From Glycomyces tritici (GTDB lineage: Bacteria; Actinomycetota; Actinomycetes; Mycobacteriales; Micromonosporaceae): a DNA stretch of 64,000 nucleotides. This document shows positions 1 to 6,666 of this stretch, in pieces. The DNA lies in contig NZ_JAUEMJ010000007.1 of NCBI RefSeq assembly GCF_030403505.1, positions 1 to 64,000 on the forward strand, read 5' to 3'. The stretch's first letter is position 1. Every line of letters begins with the position of its first letter. The position numbers and the translations under genes are program-made. The notes beneath the pieces are model-generated. The model saw nothing but the letters and a program-made list of their open reading frames with translations, did not search any database and was not told the origin of the DNA.

Positions 1-78
1 GTCTGGCTGGCGCTCATTCCACTCGCCGGGGTCGTCGCCGCCGAGATCGCGGCCATGCGGCAGGCCCGATCGAGTTGA
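1..78 (+). CDS. C-terminal end of a membrane protein (partial, begins before window)
   Basis: An open frame runs from base 1 to a TGA at 76-78 and gives 25 residues: a hydrophobic stretch (LALIPLAGVVAAEIAA) followed by a short basic tail. It looks like the last transmembrane helix of a polytopic protein; the C-terminal end of a P-type cation ATPase would fit, but too little is present to assign a family. The start lies outside the window. Confidence 0.4.
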   Translation, partial: VWLALIPLAGVVAAEIAAMRQARSS

Positions 79-106
79 GCCCGGGCACAGGGCCGGTGCT
101 AGTGGC

Positions 107-235
107 TTATCCGGGAACGTTGGGTCGGTAATCGGGGTGGCGGATCTTGGAGTTGATCGCGAATCTGGTTTTGGGCCTGGCGTTCTGGTTGCGCCATCTG
201 ACGTAGTCGCCGATGGCTTTAGCCTTGCTCGGCAT
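107..235 (-). pseudogene. Remnant of an IS transposase C-terminus
   Basis: The minus-strand frame ending at TAA (107-109) encodes about 42 residues containing AIGDYVRWRNQNARPKTRF and a terminal HPDYRPNVPG. The D-Y-x-x-W-R-N pattern near the C-terminus is typical of DDE transposases of the IS630 type (family knowledge). Upstream of the ATG at 235 the frame loses similarity and no catalytic DDE residues are present, so this is a fragment. No terminal inverted repeats were recognised. Confidence 0.5.
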
Positions 236-371
236 GGGATCGGTGGTCGGTGCCGTTGAGCGCGACCTCGCGTAGCAGCAGGCGGGTGACCACGAGTTTG
301 GCTGCGCTAACGGCGAGCGCGCAGGCGATCGCGGTGAACGTGATGATCAGCCAGGGGGCGGGGGTGGGCAT
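219..371 (-). CDS. Small putative single-pass membrane protein
   Basis: The product is a 50-residue ORF with one hydrophobic segment (residues 7-24, WLIITFTAIACALAVSAA) followed by a basic stretch and a polar tail. There is no Shine-Dalgarno sequence, but TACGCT lies 6 nt before the ATG, which would suit a leaderless start. The 3' end overlaps the transposase remnant by 17 bp, so the C-terminus may have been altered by insertion. The function is unknown, and the gene could be non-coding. Confidence 0.35.
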   Translation of the reverse strand: MPTPAPWLIITFTAIACALAVSAAKLVVTRLLLREVALNGTDHRSHAEQG

Positions 372-439
372 GTCCACAGCGTAGCGTCGAACGCGACTCG
401 TGCTCAGCCCTTGCGATCCCGGGCCCTGGGGATGGCGGA

Positions 440-466
440 GGACGGGCGGGAAGCGCCCCGCCCTCC
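440..466 (-). terminator. Hairpin after the ABC exporter operon
   Basis: A GC-rich inverted repeat (GGGCGGG / CCCGCCC arms, 5-6 nt loop) lies just beyond the stop of the last exporter gene. There is no clear T tract, so it may be a stabilising hairpin rather than an intrinsic terminator. Confidence 0.35.
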
Positions 467-472
467 ACGGGT

Positions 473-1213
473 TCAGTACTTCTGCGAGGCGAGTCGTTTC
501 AGCAGCCACCAACCGACCACTCCCGCGTAAACGGCTCCCACTACGAGATAGGGCCACGGATTGCCGCCGTCCCAGACTTCCCAGAAGGCCTTGGCAGGCC
601 AGTAGGTCGGGATGATGCCGAAGCCGAGCATCGCCGGGTGGTCGGAGAAGAACGGCACCATGGGGAGGCCGAACAGCAGCATGCCGATCGCGCGGACGAT
701 CGCGAGCCCTTCGACCTTGTTGCGCGCCAGTGCGGCTAGGCCGAAGCCGACCATCGCTGCATTGAGTCCGCACAGGACGGTGATCGGGACGGACGCGGCG
801 ACGATCGCGGCCGGGACTTGCCCGGTCAACGCCATCGCGGCTATGAGCGAGACCGCGGTAGCGGAGACCGTGGTGGCCGCGCGGTAGAGCGGGTAGCCCA
901 TCGGCGGCGCGGGCGTCACCCGCAGGGCCGCGAGGGTCCGCTGATCCTTGTCGTCCATCAGCAGCATCCCGCAGACCGCGCCGAGGACGGCGATCGGTCC
1001 GACCACGATGAAGGCACTGAGGATGAGCGGGTAGTACGGGACCAGGTCGAAGCCGTGGTCGCGGTCCAGGTAACGGGTGAACATGGGCAGCAGCCACATC
1101 GTGGCCGCGTAGATGAACGGTCCGAAGACGATCCCGGCGAGGAGGCTGTCGCGGCGGATGTTCCGCAGGTCGTTGCGGCCGAAGGTCGATACGGCGCTGG
1201 GCATGTCACTCAC
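473..1213 (-). CDS. ABC transporter permease (second membrane subunit)
   Basis: The product is a 246-residue integral membrane protein with about six hydrophobic segments, typical of ABC-2 type exporter permeases. It is the last gene of an operon reading regulator, ATPase, permease, permease. The GTG start at 1213 overlaps the upstream permease stop (GTGAGTGA); an ATG three codons in is an alternative. Two dissimilar permeases with one ATPase recall the mycobacterial fluoroquinolone exporter Rv2686c-Rv2688c, so drug or xenobiotic export is a reasonable inference. The substrate is not visible from sequence. Confidence 0.8.
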   Translation of the reverse strand: MSDMPSAVSTFGRNDLRNIRRDSLLAGIVFGPFIYAATMWLLPMFTRYLDRDHGFDLVPYYPLILSAFIVVGPIAVLGAVCGMLLMDDKDQRTLAALRVTPAPPMGYPLYRAATTVSATAVSLIAAMALTGQVPAAIVAASVPITVLCGLNAAMVGFGLAALARNKVEGLAIVRAIGMLLFGLPMVPFFSDHPAMLGFGIIPTYWPAKAFWEVWDGGNPWPYLVVGAVYAGVVGWWLLKRLASQKY

Positions 1214-1919
1214 CGCCTTCGCTGGCGGCGATGTGCCGGTCGAACATCTTGCGAGAGAGGAGACCGAGCGCGGCGAGCACGGCGACCGGGTACGCGAGGG
1301 CGTAGAGCCACTGCCAGGCGGCCAGGTCGACCCGGCCGAACGAGTGGCCCATCAGCAGCAGCACCCCCTGGGTCGGGATGAGGTAGGTGATCGGGTGTTC
1401 CCACAGGCCCGAGTAGTTGATGAGCGGGACATTGAGGACCGCGAGCACCAGTGTGGACGGGATGATCCACTCGCTGATCGAAGTGAACGGCGTCGCGGAG
1501 ATGAAACTGCACGTCAGGAACAGCAGTGCGCACAGCACCACGCCGGCCGTGAACGAGAACGGCTCGAAGTCGAGGCCGACGCCTGAGAACGCGATGATCA
1601 GCGACAGGAGCAGGCTCAGCGCGGCGAGCGCGGTGAGCTTCGCGGTGTAGTAGGCGCGGAAGCGCAAGGGGGAGACCAGGAGTGCGAAGAGTGTGCGCTC
1701 GCCGCGTTCGAAGAACACGGCCCCGGCGATGAAGAAGAACCCGACCAGGGCCAGGTCGCCGAAGATGATGTAGGTCATCGAGGCGGCTTTGAGCTGCCCG
1801 GGGATGAGGTAGACGACGACCTCCCAGAGGAGCGCCGAGAACGCCGCCGCGTACAGGAACCCGTACCGCCATTGCAGGCGCACCTCGAGCCGCAGGGCCT
1901 GGGTGAGGACGCCGGTCAT
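1206..1919 (-). CDS. ABC transporter permease (first membrane subunit)
   Basis: The product has 237 residues. It starts with an amphipathic N-terminus (LRLEVRLQWRYGFLYAA) and continues with about six membrane segments and a conserved-looking FFERGERTLFALLVSPLR loop, as seen in ABC-2 permeases of the fluoroquinolone-export type. The ATG at 1919 overlaps the ATPase stop by ATGA and the 3' end overlaps the next permease by 8 bp, so translation is coupled. It probably forms a heterodimeric channel with the product of the 473-1213 gene. Confidence 0.82.
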   Translation of the reverse strand: MTGVLTQALRLEVRLQWRYGFLYAAAFSALLWEVVVYLIPGQLKAASMTYIIFGDLALVGFFFIAGAVFFERGERTLFALLVSPLRFRAYYTAKLTALAALSLLLSLIIAFSGVGLDFEPFSFTAGVVLCALLFLTCSFISATPFTSISEWIIPSTLVLAVLNVPLINYSGLWEHPITYLIPTQGVLLLMGHSFGRVDLAAWQWLYALAYPVAVLAALGLLSRKMFDRHIAASEGGE

Positions 1920-2794
1920 GACAGCTTCCGTCCGGTGACGTCAATGAAGACGTCCTCCAGGTCGGCCTCCTGGGAGTGCACGGATTCGATCGCGGCGTCG
2001 TTCAGCAGCGAGCGGAACGCCTCGTCGCCGCCGAGTCCGTCGAGCGGGAAGTCCTTGGTGGCCAGGTCGTCTGAGTCGCTGGCGCGGTAGGTGACGGTGA
2101 CTTGGCGCCGACTGCGGGAGAGTTTGTGCTCGGTGGGGGAGGCCAAGGCGGCGATGCGCCCGTCGACGACGAACGCGACCCGGTCGCAAAGTTGGTCGGC
2201 GGTGGTCATGTCGTGAGTGGTGAGGAAGACGGTGCGGCCCTCGTCGCGCAGTTCGCCCACGATGTCCTTGACGATGCGGGCGTTGGCGGGGTCCATGCCG
2301 GAGGTCGGTTCGTCCAGGAACAGCAGTTGCGGGCGGTGCAGGAGGGCGCGGATGAACACCAGGCGCATCTGCATGCCCTTGGAGTACTTGGCGACGCGGG
2401 TGTGGGCGGCGTCGGCGAGCCCGACCCGCTCGAGCAGCGCCATGGGGTCCTCGTTGGGGCCCTTATACAGCGAGGCGAAGAACTGGAGGTTCTCCAAGCC
2501 GGTGAGCTTGAGGTAGTGGTTGGGCAGCTCGAAGGAGACCCCGATCCGCTCGTAGTACTCCGATTTCCAGACGGCGGGGTCCTTGCCCCACACCGCGACC
2601 GAGCCGCCGTGGCCGGTGAGGAGCCCGGTGAGGATCTTCTGCGTGGTGGACTTGCCGGCGCCGGAGGGGCCGAGGAAGCCGAAGACCTCGCCGGCGTCGA
2701 CGGTGAAGTCGATGCCGCGCACGGCCGGTTCGGGGGACTTGGGGTAGGTGAAGGTGAGGCCTTCGATGTCGATGACGTGGCTCAACGGGGTCAC
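1916..2794 (-). CDS. ABC transporter ATP-binding protein
   Basis: The product is a 292-residue nucleotide-binding subunit that powers the two adjacent permeases. It has a Walker A motif GPSGAGKST at about residues 42-50, an ABC signature region YSKGMQMRL, a Walker B motif LLFLDEPTSGMDP, and a C-terminal extension typical of drug-export ATPases. The frame stays open 50 codons upstream, but that part is low-complexity. The GTG at 2794 overlaps the regulator stop (GTGA) and begins directly before the ATPase fold, so I chose it. Confidence 0.88.
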   Translation of the reverse strand: MTPLSHVIDIEGLTFTYPKSPEPAVRGIDFTVDAGEVFGFLGPSGAGKSTTQKILTGLLTGHGGSVAVWGKDPAVWKSEYYERIGVSFELPNHYLKLTGLENLQFFASLYKGPNEDPMALLERVGLADAAHTRVAKYSKGMQMRLVFIRALLHRPQLLFLDEPTSGMDPANARIVKDIVGELRDEGRTVFLTTHDMTTADQLCDRVAFVVDGRIAALASPTEHKLSRSRRQVTVTYRASDSDDLATKDFPLDGLGGDEAFRSLLNDAAIESVHSQEADLEDVFIDVTGRKLS

Positions 2795-3258
2795 TGCTTT
2801 CGCTGTTCGTGCCAGAGGGTTTCGATGCGTTCGTACTGCTCGGCGAGGAAGGTGTACATCTCCTTGGCCTCCTCGAGGCGCTGACGGGACTCGGGAGGCG
2901 CGTCGGCCAGGAGGTCGAGCCCGCGGTCGGTCTGCTTGATCCACTCGCGAGCCTGCTTGGCCTTCTCAGCGGCCTCGTCGAGCCAGAAGCCGGGGCGCAG
3001 CCGCCAGTGGGTGCGCCGTGAACCGGGGACGGCGTGGCGCACGACGGCCTTGTTGGCCGCCAGCATCTTCATCGCCATGCTCACCGAGCCGCGGCTGATG
3101 TCCAGTTCCTCGGCGAGCTCTTCGGCCGTCTGGTGCGGCGGTTCGCAGACCAGGAGCCAGCCGAGGATGCGCCCGGGGATGCGGGGGAGGCCGTAGTTCT
3201 CGAAGTAGAGGCCGATCTCGTCGGCGTAATCGTGACGGCCGGTGCGTTCGCCGCTCAT
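2791..3258 (-). CDS. GbsR/MarR-like winged-helix regulator (paralogue 1)
   Basis: The product is a 155-residue DNA-binding protein. The N-terminal half has GRILGWLLVCEPPHQTAEELAE followed by a winged-helix reading head (DISRGSVSMAMKML), and the C-terminal half is helical and charged. The G-R-x-x-G-W-L-x-V-C-x-P-x-x-Q block is shared with the products at 16562-17047 and 20464-20979. The strong Shine-Dalgarno AAAGGAGA precedes ATG 3258. As first gene of the exporter operon it is probably an autoregulatory repressor or effector sensor; an inverted repeat lies 51 bp upstream. The ligand is unknown. Confidence 0.82.
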   Translation of the reverse strand: MSGERTGRHDYADEIGLYFENYGLPRIPGRILGWLLVCEPPHQTAEELAEELDISRGSVSMAMKMLAANKAVVRHAVPGSRRTHWRLRPGFWLDEAAEKAKQAREWIKQTDRGLDLLADAPPESRQRLEEAKEMYTFLAEQYERIETLWHEQRKQ

Positions 3259-3308
3259 GGCGTCTCCTTTCGGCGGATCATCCCGACAGTACGCTGCTCG
3301 GTCAGAAA

Positions 3309-3326
3309 TTTCAATAATGATTGAAA
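3309..3326. promoter_or_regulatory. Inverted repeat, candidate operator of GbsR-like regulator 1
   Basis: TTTCAAT-AATG-ATTGAAA has perfect 7-bp arms. It sits between the divergent exporter operon and the leader of the hydrolase operon. The inner pattern TTCA-N8-TGAA recurs beside the other two GbsR-like regulators. Confidence 0.6.
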
Positions 3327-3387
3327 AGTTGAACTGCTAGCTGAGGTGCATGGCCAAAGACGGTCCGTTTGGTGAATTGTTGTACTG

Positions 3388-3455
3388 CGGTAGGGTCGGG
3401 GCTGGTGTGCCGGGAAGTCTGGTCGGCGTGGTTTTCCACTGCCCTACGATCGGAG
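3388..3455 (+). promoter_or_regulatory. Structured leader RNA, probable nhaA-type (Li+/Na+) riboswitch
   Basis: A 27-nt block (3402-3428, containing GTGCCGGGAAG and TGGTCGGCG) is identical to 21164-21190 in front of nhaA. Around it, GTAGGG (3390-3395) can pair with CCCTAC (3442-3447), and both copies end with CTGCCCT-N2-GATCGGAG, which carries the ribosome binding site. The duplicated architecture immediately upstream of a start codon is that of a translational riboswitch. Identity with the nhaA-I lithium/sodium class is recalled from family knowledge, not checked. Confidence 0.68.
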
Positions 3456-3460
3456 CCCGC

Positions 3461-4354
3461 TTGCGCACCCTCTACAAATCGAAGGCCGACCGCGAAGTCG
3501 TCGCACGGTGGTGCCGGTCCCGGCTCGACGCCTGGGAGGTGCCGCACCGTCGCGAAACGGTCGATGTCGGTGACGCCCAGGTGCATCTGACCCACGTCGG
3601 CGTCGGACCCGCCCGGGTCTTGTTCGTACCGGGCACGAACTTCAACGCCGCCAGCAGCCTCACCATCGCCGAGTCCCTCGCGCGCCGCTGGGGCGTCATT
3701 CTCGTCGACCTTCCCGGTCAACCGGGCCTGAGCAGCGGCGAGCGCCCCCGCGCGGCGCATCGGGAATGGTACGGGCGCAAGCTCACCGCGGTCCTTGACG
3801 CGATCGACGCCGAACCAGTGACCGCTGTGGGCCACTCGCTGGGCGGCTCGGTCCTGTTGTCGTGCGATTCCGACCGGATCACCGGGCGAGTGCTTCTCGC
3901 TCCGGCAGGTGTCGTCCCCCTGCACGTGGACCTGCGCATGATGGTGCCCTCGCTGTGGTGGCTGCTCGCCCCGACCCTCGAACGGACCGAGGCGATGCTG
4001 GAAGGTTTCACCGCGCCGGGAACCTCACCGCCGGAGGCGATCGCCCATTGGCTGCATCTGGTCGCGGCTCATTGCCGGTCCACGCTCGCGCCGCCGCCGC
4101 TGCCGGAAGAAGTCCTGCTTCGGCATCGCGGCGCACCGCTGATCGTCGCGACCGGCGCCCACGACCGGTTCCTGCCCCGCGCGCGCCTGGGACCCGCGGT
4201 CCGGGACAAGCTCGGCGTCGACCTGTACGTCATCGACGACGCCGGACACCTCGCCGCCGACGAACAGCCCGCAGCGGTCACCACGCTCGTAGCCCTCATG
4301 CTCGCTGACCCCGACGCCCCTCTGGCTCGCTTCACCCGAAAGGACGACCGGTGA
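3461..4354 (+). CDS. Alpha/beta-hydrolase fold protein
   Basis: The product is a 297-residue hydrolase with nucleophile elbow GHSLG (Ser126), a likely acid Asp235 (TGAHDRF) and His263 (DDAGHLAA), plus an oxyanion-type PGTN at residues 57-60. The frame stays open 37 codons upstream, but that part is the conserved leader RNA. The TTG at 3461 follows GGAG by 6 nt, exactly where the leader places its ribosome binding site, so I chose TTG. The substrate is unknown. It heads a plus-strand operon that includes ESX-type proteins; the 3' end overlaps the next frame by GTGA. Confidence 0.75.
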   Translation: MRTLYKSKADREVVARWCRSRLDAWEVPHRRETVDVGDAQVHLTHVGVGPARVLFVPGTNFNAASSLTIAESLARRWGVILVDLPGQPGLSSGERPRAAHREWYGRKLTAVLDAIDAEPVTAVGHSLGGSVLLSCDSDRITGRVLLAPAGVVPLHVDLRMMVPSLWWLLAPTLERTEAMLEGFTAPGTSPPEAIAHWLHLVAAHCRSTLAPPPLPEEVLLRHRGAPLIVATGAHDRFLPRARLGPAVRDKLGVDLYVIDDAGHLAADEQPAAVTTLVALMLADPDAPLARFTRKDDR

Positions 4355-4556
4355 CCCGGCACCCGAAACGACCGCAATCCGGCTGCGGATCACGGTCAGC
4401 CTGCTCATCATCAAATTCGCCTTCACCGTCCCCGCGCAGCAGGGCCTGGTCAAAACGGCGTCTTCGGGGGCTCGCGCTCTTGGCGGCGGCGCACTCCTCG
4501 CCCGCCGCTGCCCGACCGCCCTATCCACCGTCGAACGAAACCTGGAGCATCGATGA
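4351..4556 (+). pseudogene. Possible frameshifted small membrane-protein gene
   Basis: A GTG at 4351 overlaps the hydrolase stop (GTGA), and a TGA at 4554-4556 overlaps the next ATG (ATGA), as if one small gene filled the gap. The two ends are in different frames. The frame ending at 4556 reads like protein, with a hydrophobic stretch LRITVSLLIIKFAFTV and a basic tail, but it has no ATG/GTG/TTG between the stop at 4290 and 4556. A one-base indel (natural or sequencing error) or a CTG start would explain it. Confidence 0.35.
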
Positions 4557-5341
4557 CCGACATCGACCCCGCACCACCCGCTTACACCAGCGGATGCGGC
4601 AACGTCACCGTCGTGGACGGCGGCAGTCCGACCCCGATCGTCCGACTCGCCACGGAGGCCGTGCGGATGCCCGCACGCGATCTGGCCGAACTCATCACGT
4701 ACACCGCGCGGGACGCCGCCGACGCGTCGCGGTCCGCCGCGGACTCGCTCCCAGGTTCGGCCGTCGATGCGTTGGCTGAACTCAAGGACCTGCGCGACGG
4801 CCTGCGGGAGAACGGATTGAACGCCGTCATCGAGCGCAATCGGGCCCGGTTCGGCGCCGACGACGATCTGCCCCCTGAGGACCCGCGGGTCCAGTCGCGG
4901 TCAGCGCTCAGCTCCGAATACCCGATCGGCAACCTCGACATGGCGATCGCGATGCTTGAACGATTCCAAGGCGCACAGGGAGGCCGGGCACCCGAGGCCG
5001 CGCTCGACGAGTCCATCGGCACTGCCACCAGTCCCGAAGGTGACGTGACGGTCGAGTCCGACGGCGAATACCCGATCGCCCGCCTCCTGCTCGGCATCCA
5101 CGCCCGCGAGCTCGGCCCGGACGCCCTGGCCCGGGAGATCAACGAGACCACCGCGCGCGCCGCCCAGGACCTGGCGGAGCGTCAGCGTGCGGGCATCGAC
5201 GCCATGGGGCTCCCGTTGACCATGGACCAGGTCGACGGCATGCCCGCCGAGGCCCGGGCATTTGCGCGCAAATCGATCGGTCAGGCGGCGTTCCTGCGCC
5301 AAGACCACGATGAACAGATCCGCCGGCTTCGAGGACAGTGA
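4553..5341 (+). CDS. Uncharacterised protein in ESX-type operon
   Basis: The product is a soluble, acidic 262-residue protein with no signal peptide or membrane segment. It is mostly helical, with Asp/Glu/Ala-rich stretches and two EYPI repeats at about residues 122 and 171. I do not recognise a family. It precedes the EspC-like gene by 7 bp, so it may be a chaperone or co-secreted partner; that is inference from position. The ATG overlaps the preceding frame by ATGA. Confidence 0.65.
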   Translation: MTDIDPAPPAYTSGCGNVTVVDGGSPTPIVRLATEAVRMPARDLAELITYTARDAADASRSAADSLPGSAVDALAELKDLRDGLRENGLNAVIERNRARFGADDDLPPEDPRVQSRSALSSEYPIGNLDMAIAMLERFQGAQGGRAPEAALDESIGTATSPEGDVTVESDGEYPIARLLLGIHARELGPDALAREINETTARAAQDLAERQRAGIDAMGLPLTMDQVDGMPAEARAFARKSIGQAAFLRQDHDEQIRRLRGQ

Positions 5342-5348
5342 GGACGAC

Positions 5349-5642
5349 ATGCCGAAAGTAGACCCCGAGACCATCCGCCAACTGGGCACCAACATCAAGA
5401 GCAACGTCACCCCCACCCTGGAGGAGGCCAACGAGCTCCTGCCGAACCTGCGCGGCATCGACCAGGCGCTGTACACGTCCGTCGACCCCTCGCTCGCCAT
5501 GGTCTACACCACGGCCGTGAGCTACATGAACGAGATGGTCCAGGGCGCCGCCGAGTGCTTCCAGACCATGAACGACAACCTCGAAGGCTGCGCCACCGCC
5601 TGGGAGGACGCCGACGCGGCGGGCGCCGCCGACTTCAAGTGA
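5349..5642 (+). CDS. EspC/WXG100-like type VII secretion protein
   Basis: The 97-residue helical protein begins MPKVDPETIRQLGTNIKSN and ends ATAWEDADAAGAADF. Length, two-helix composition and the C-terminal W-x-x-A-D-A-A-x-A-A-D-F pattern match the ESX-1 EspC-like family (PF10824). Such proteins are secreted by, or act as partners of, type VII secretion substrates. The ATG at 5349 has AGGA upstream and trims 29 codons from the longest frame. No ESX core genes (EccC, EccD, MycP) are in the window, so the secretion machine must be elsewhere. Confidence 0.68.
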   Translation: MPKVDPETIRQLGTNIKSNVTPTLEEANELLPNLRGIDQALYTSVDPSLAMVYTTAVSYMNEMVQGAAECFQTMNDNLEGCATAWEDADAAGAADFK

Positions 5643-5677
5643 CCACCGCATCCCTCTGAACCGTAAGGAACCGCTCG

Positions 5678-6637
5678 ATGTCAATCGGTGCACCCGAACC
5701 CGAGTCCTTCCAGGGCATGATGGACACCTTCGCCGTCATGGCCCCGGCCGCGGCGGTCGAGATCGTCCTGCCCGCCTTCACCTTCGGCCCCTGCTGCACG
5801 CAGATCGCCCGCATCATCTACATGAACCAGTGCAACCCCGGCCAGATCATGATGGTCGGCGCCTACTGGTTCCAGCTCGCCGAGAAGTACATCACCGCCG
5901 CCCAGGCCCTTCAGGACGAGATCGACGCGATGGACGCCGAATCCTGGGACGGGGACGACTGCCAGGCCTTCATCGACCAGGCCGGAAAAGTCCAGACCCA
6001 GCTGTGGACCATCGCCACCTTCGCGATCGAGGTCGGCATCGGCCTGTTCTCCATCGCCGCCCTGCTGGCGGTCATGGTCACCGCTTACACGGCCCTCGCG
6101 ATGATCCTCATGGCCATGGCGCTGGTGTACTGGCCGCTCCAGGCGTTCCCGCTCACCGCGGCCGCCGCCCAGGCGGTCCGGGCGGCGGCGATGACCGTCG
6201 CCGCCACCGGTCTCACCATCCTGAAGGCCCTCGACACCGCGCTCACGGTGCTGGGCAAGGGGCTCGCCGCCGGGATCGGGGCGGGCATGGGCCTCTCCTG
6301 GACCGTCCTCGCCACCCAGGGCAACGTGGTCAACCCCCTCGAGCTGGTCGGCCCCACCGCGTTCAACATGGCGCAAGGGCTCGCTCAGTTGGGGCTGCGG
6401 AACGCGATGGCGCCCTCGGGCGGCAAGCACGTCGCCCCCGGTTTCGCTCACCTGTTCATGGGCGGCCAGGGCGTCTACAACACCGGGCTCAACGTCAATG
6501 ACATGGCCCAGGACGGCAGCGTCGACGGTAAGAACGACCCGCGGGCGGAGACCGGCCTCGACCCGGGCAACCTCGACTTCATCCCCACGATCGAGGCCCC
6601 CGGGTGGGCCGACGACGACGCCCCCGACTGGGGCTGA
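5678..6637 (+). CDS. ESX-substrate-like protein with central membrane segments
   Basis: The 319-residue protein has an N-terminal helical part (about 1-110) that includes cysteines and a WDGDDCQAFIDQAGKVQ segment like the W-x-G turn of WXG100 domains. Three to four hydrophobic segments follow (about 115-215), then a Gly/Asp-rich tail. SD AAGGA precedes the ATG. It is probably the effector or anchor partner of the EspC-like protein 35 bp upstream; the specific role is unknown. Confidence 0.62.
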   Translation: MSIGAPEPESFQGMMDTFAVMAPAAAVEIVLPAFTFGPCCTQIARIIYMNQCNPGQIMMVGAYWFQLAEKYITAAQALQDEIDAMDAESWDGDDCQAFIDQAGKVQTQLWTIATFAIEVGIGLFSIAALLAVMVTAYTALAMILMAMALVYWPLQAFPLTAAAAQAVRAAAMTVAATGLTILKALDTALTVLGKGLAAGIGAGMGLSWTVLATQGNVVNPLELVGPTAFNMAQGLAQLGLRNAMAPSGGKHVAPGFAHLFMGGQGVYNTGLNVNDMAQDGSVDGKNDPRAETGLDPGNLDFIPTIEAPGWADDDAPDWG

Positions 6638-6666
6638 ACGATTGGACCAAGGGAGACCGGTAGCGC

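Noticed and set aside
4351..4779. 142-codon ORF overlapping the start of the next gene
   Set aside because: Ser/Arg/Pro-rich composition typical of a wrong frame; only the short frameshifted reading is worth keeping.
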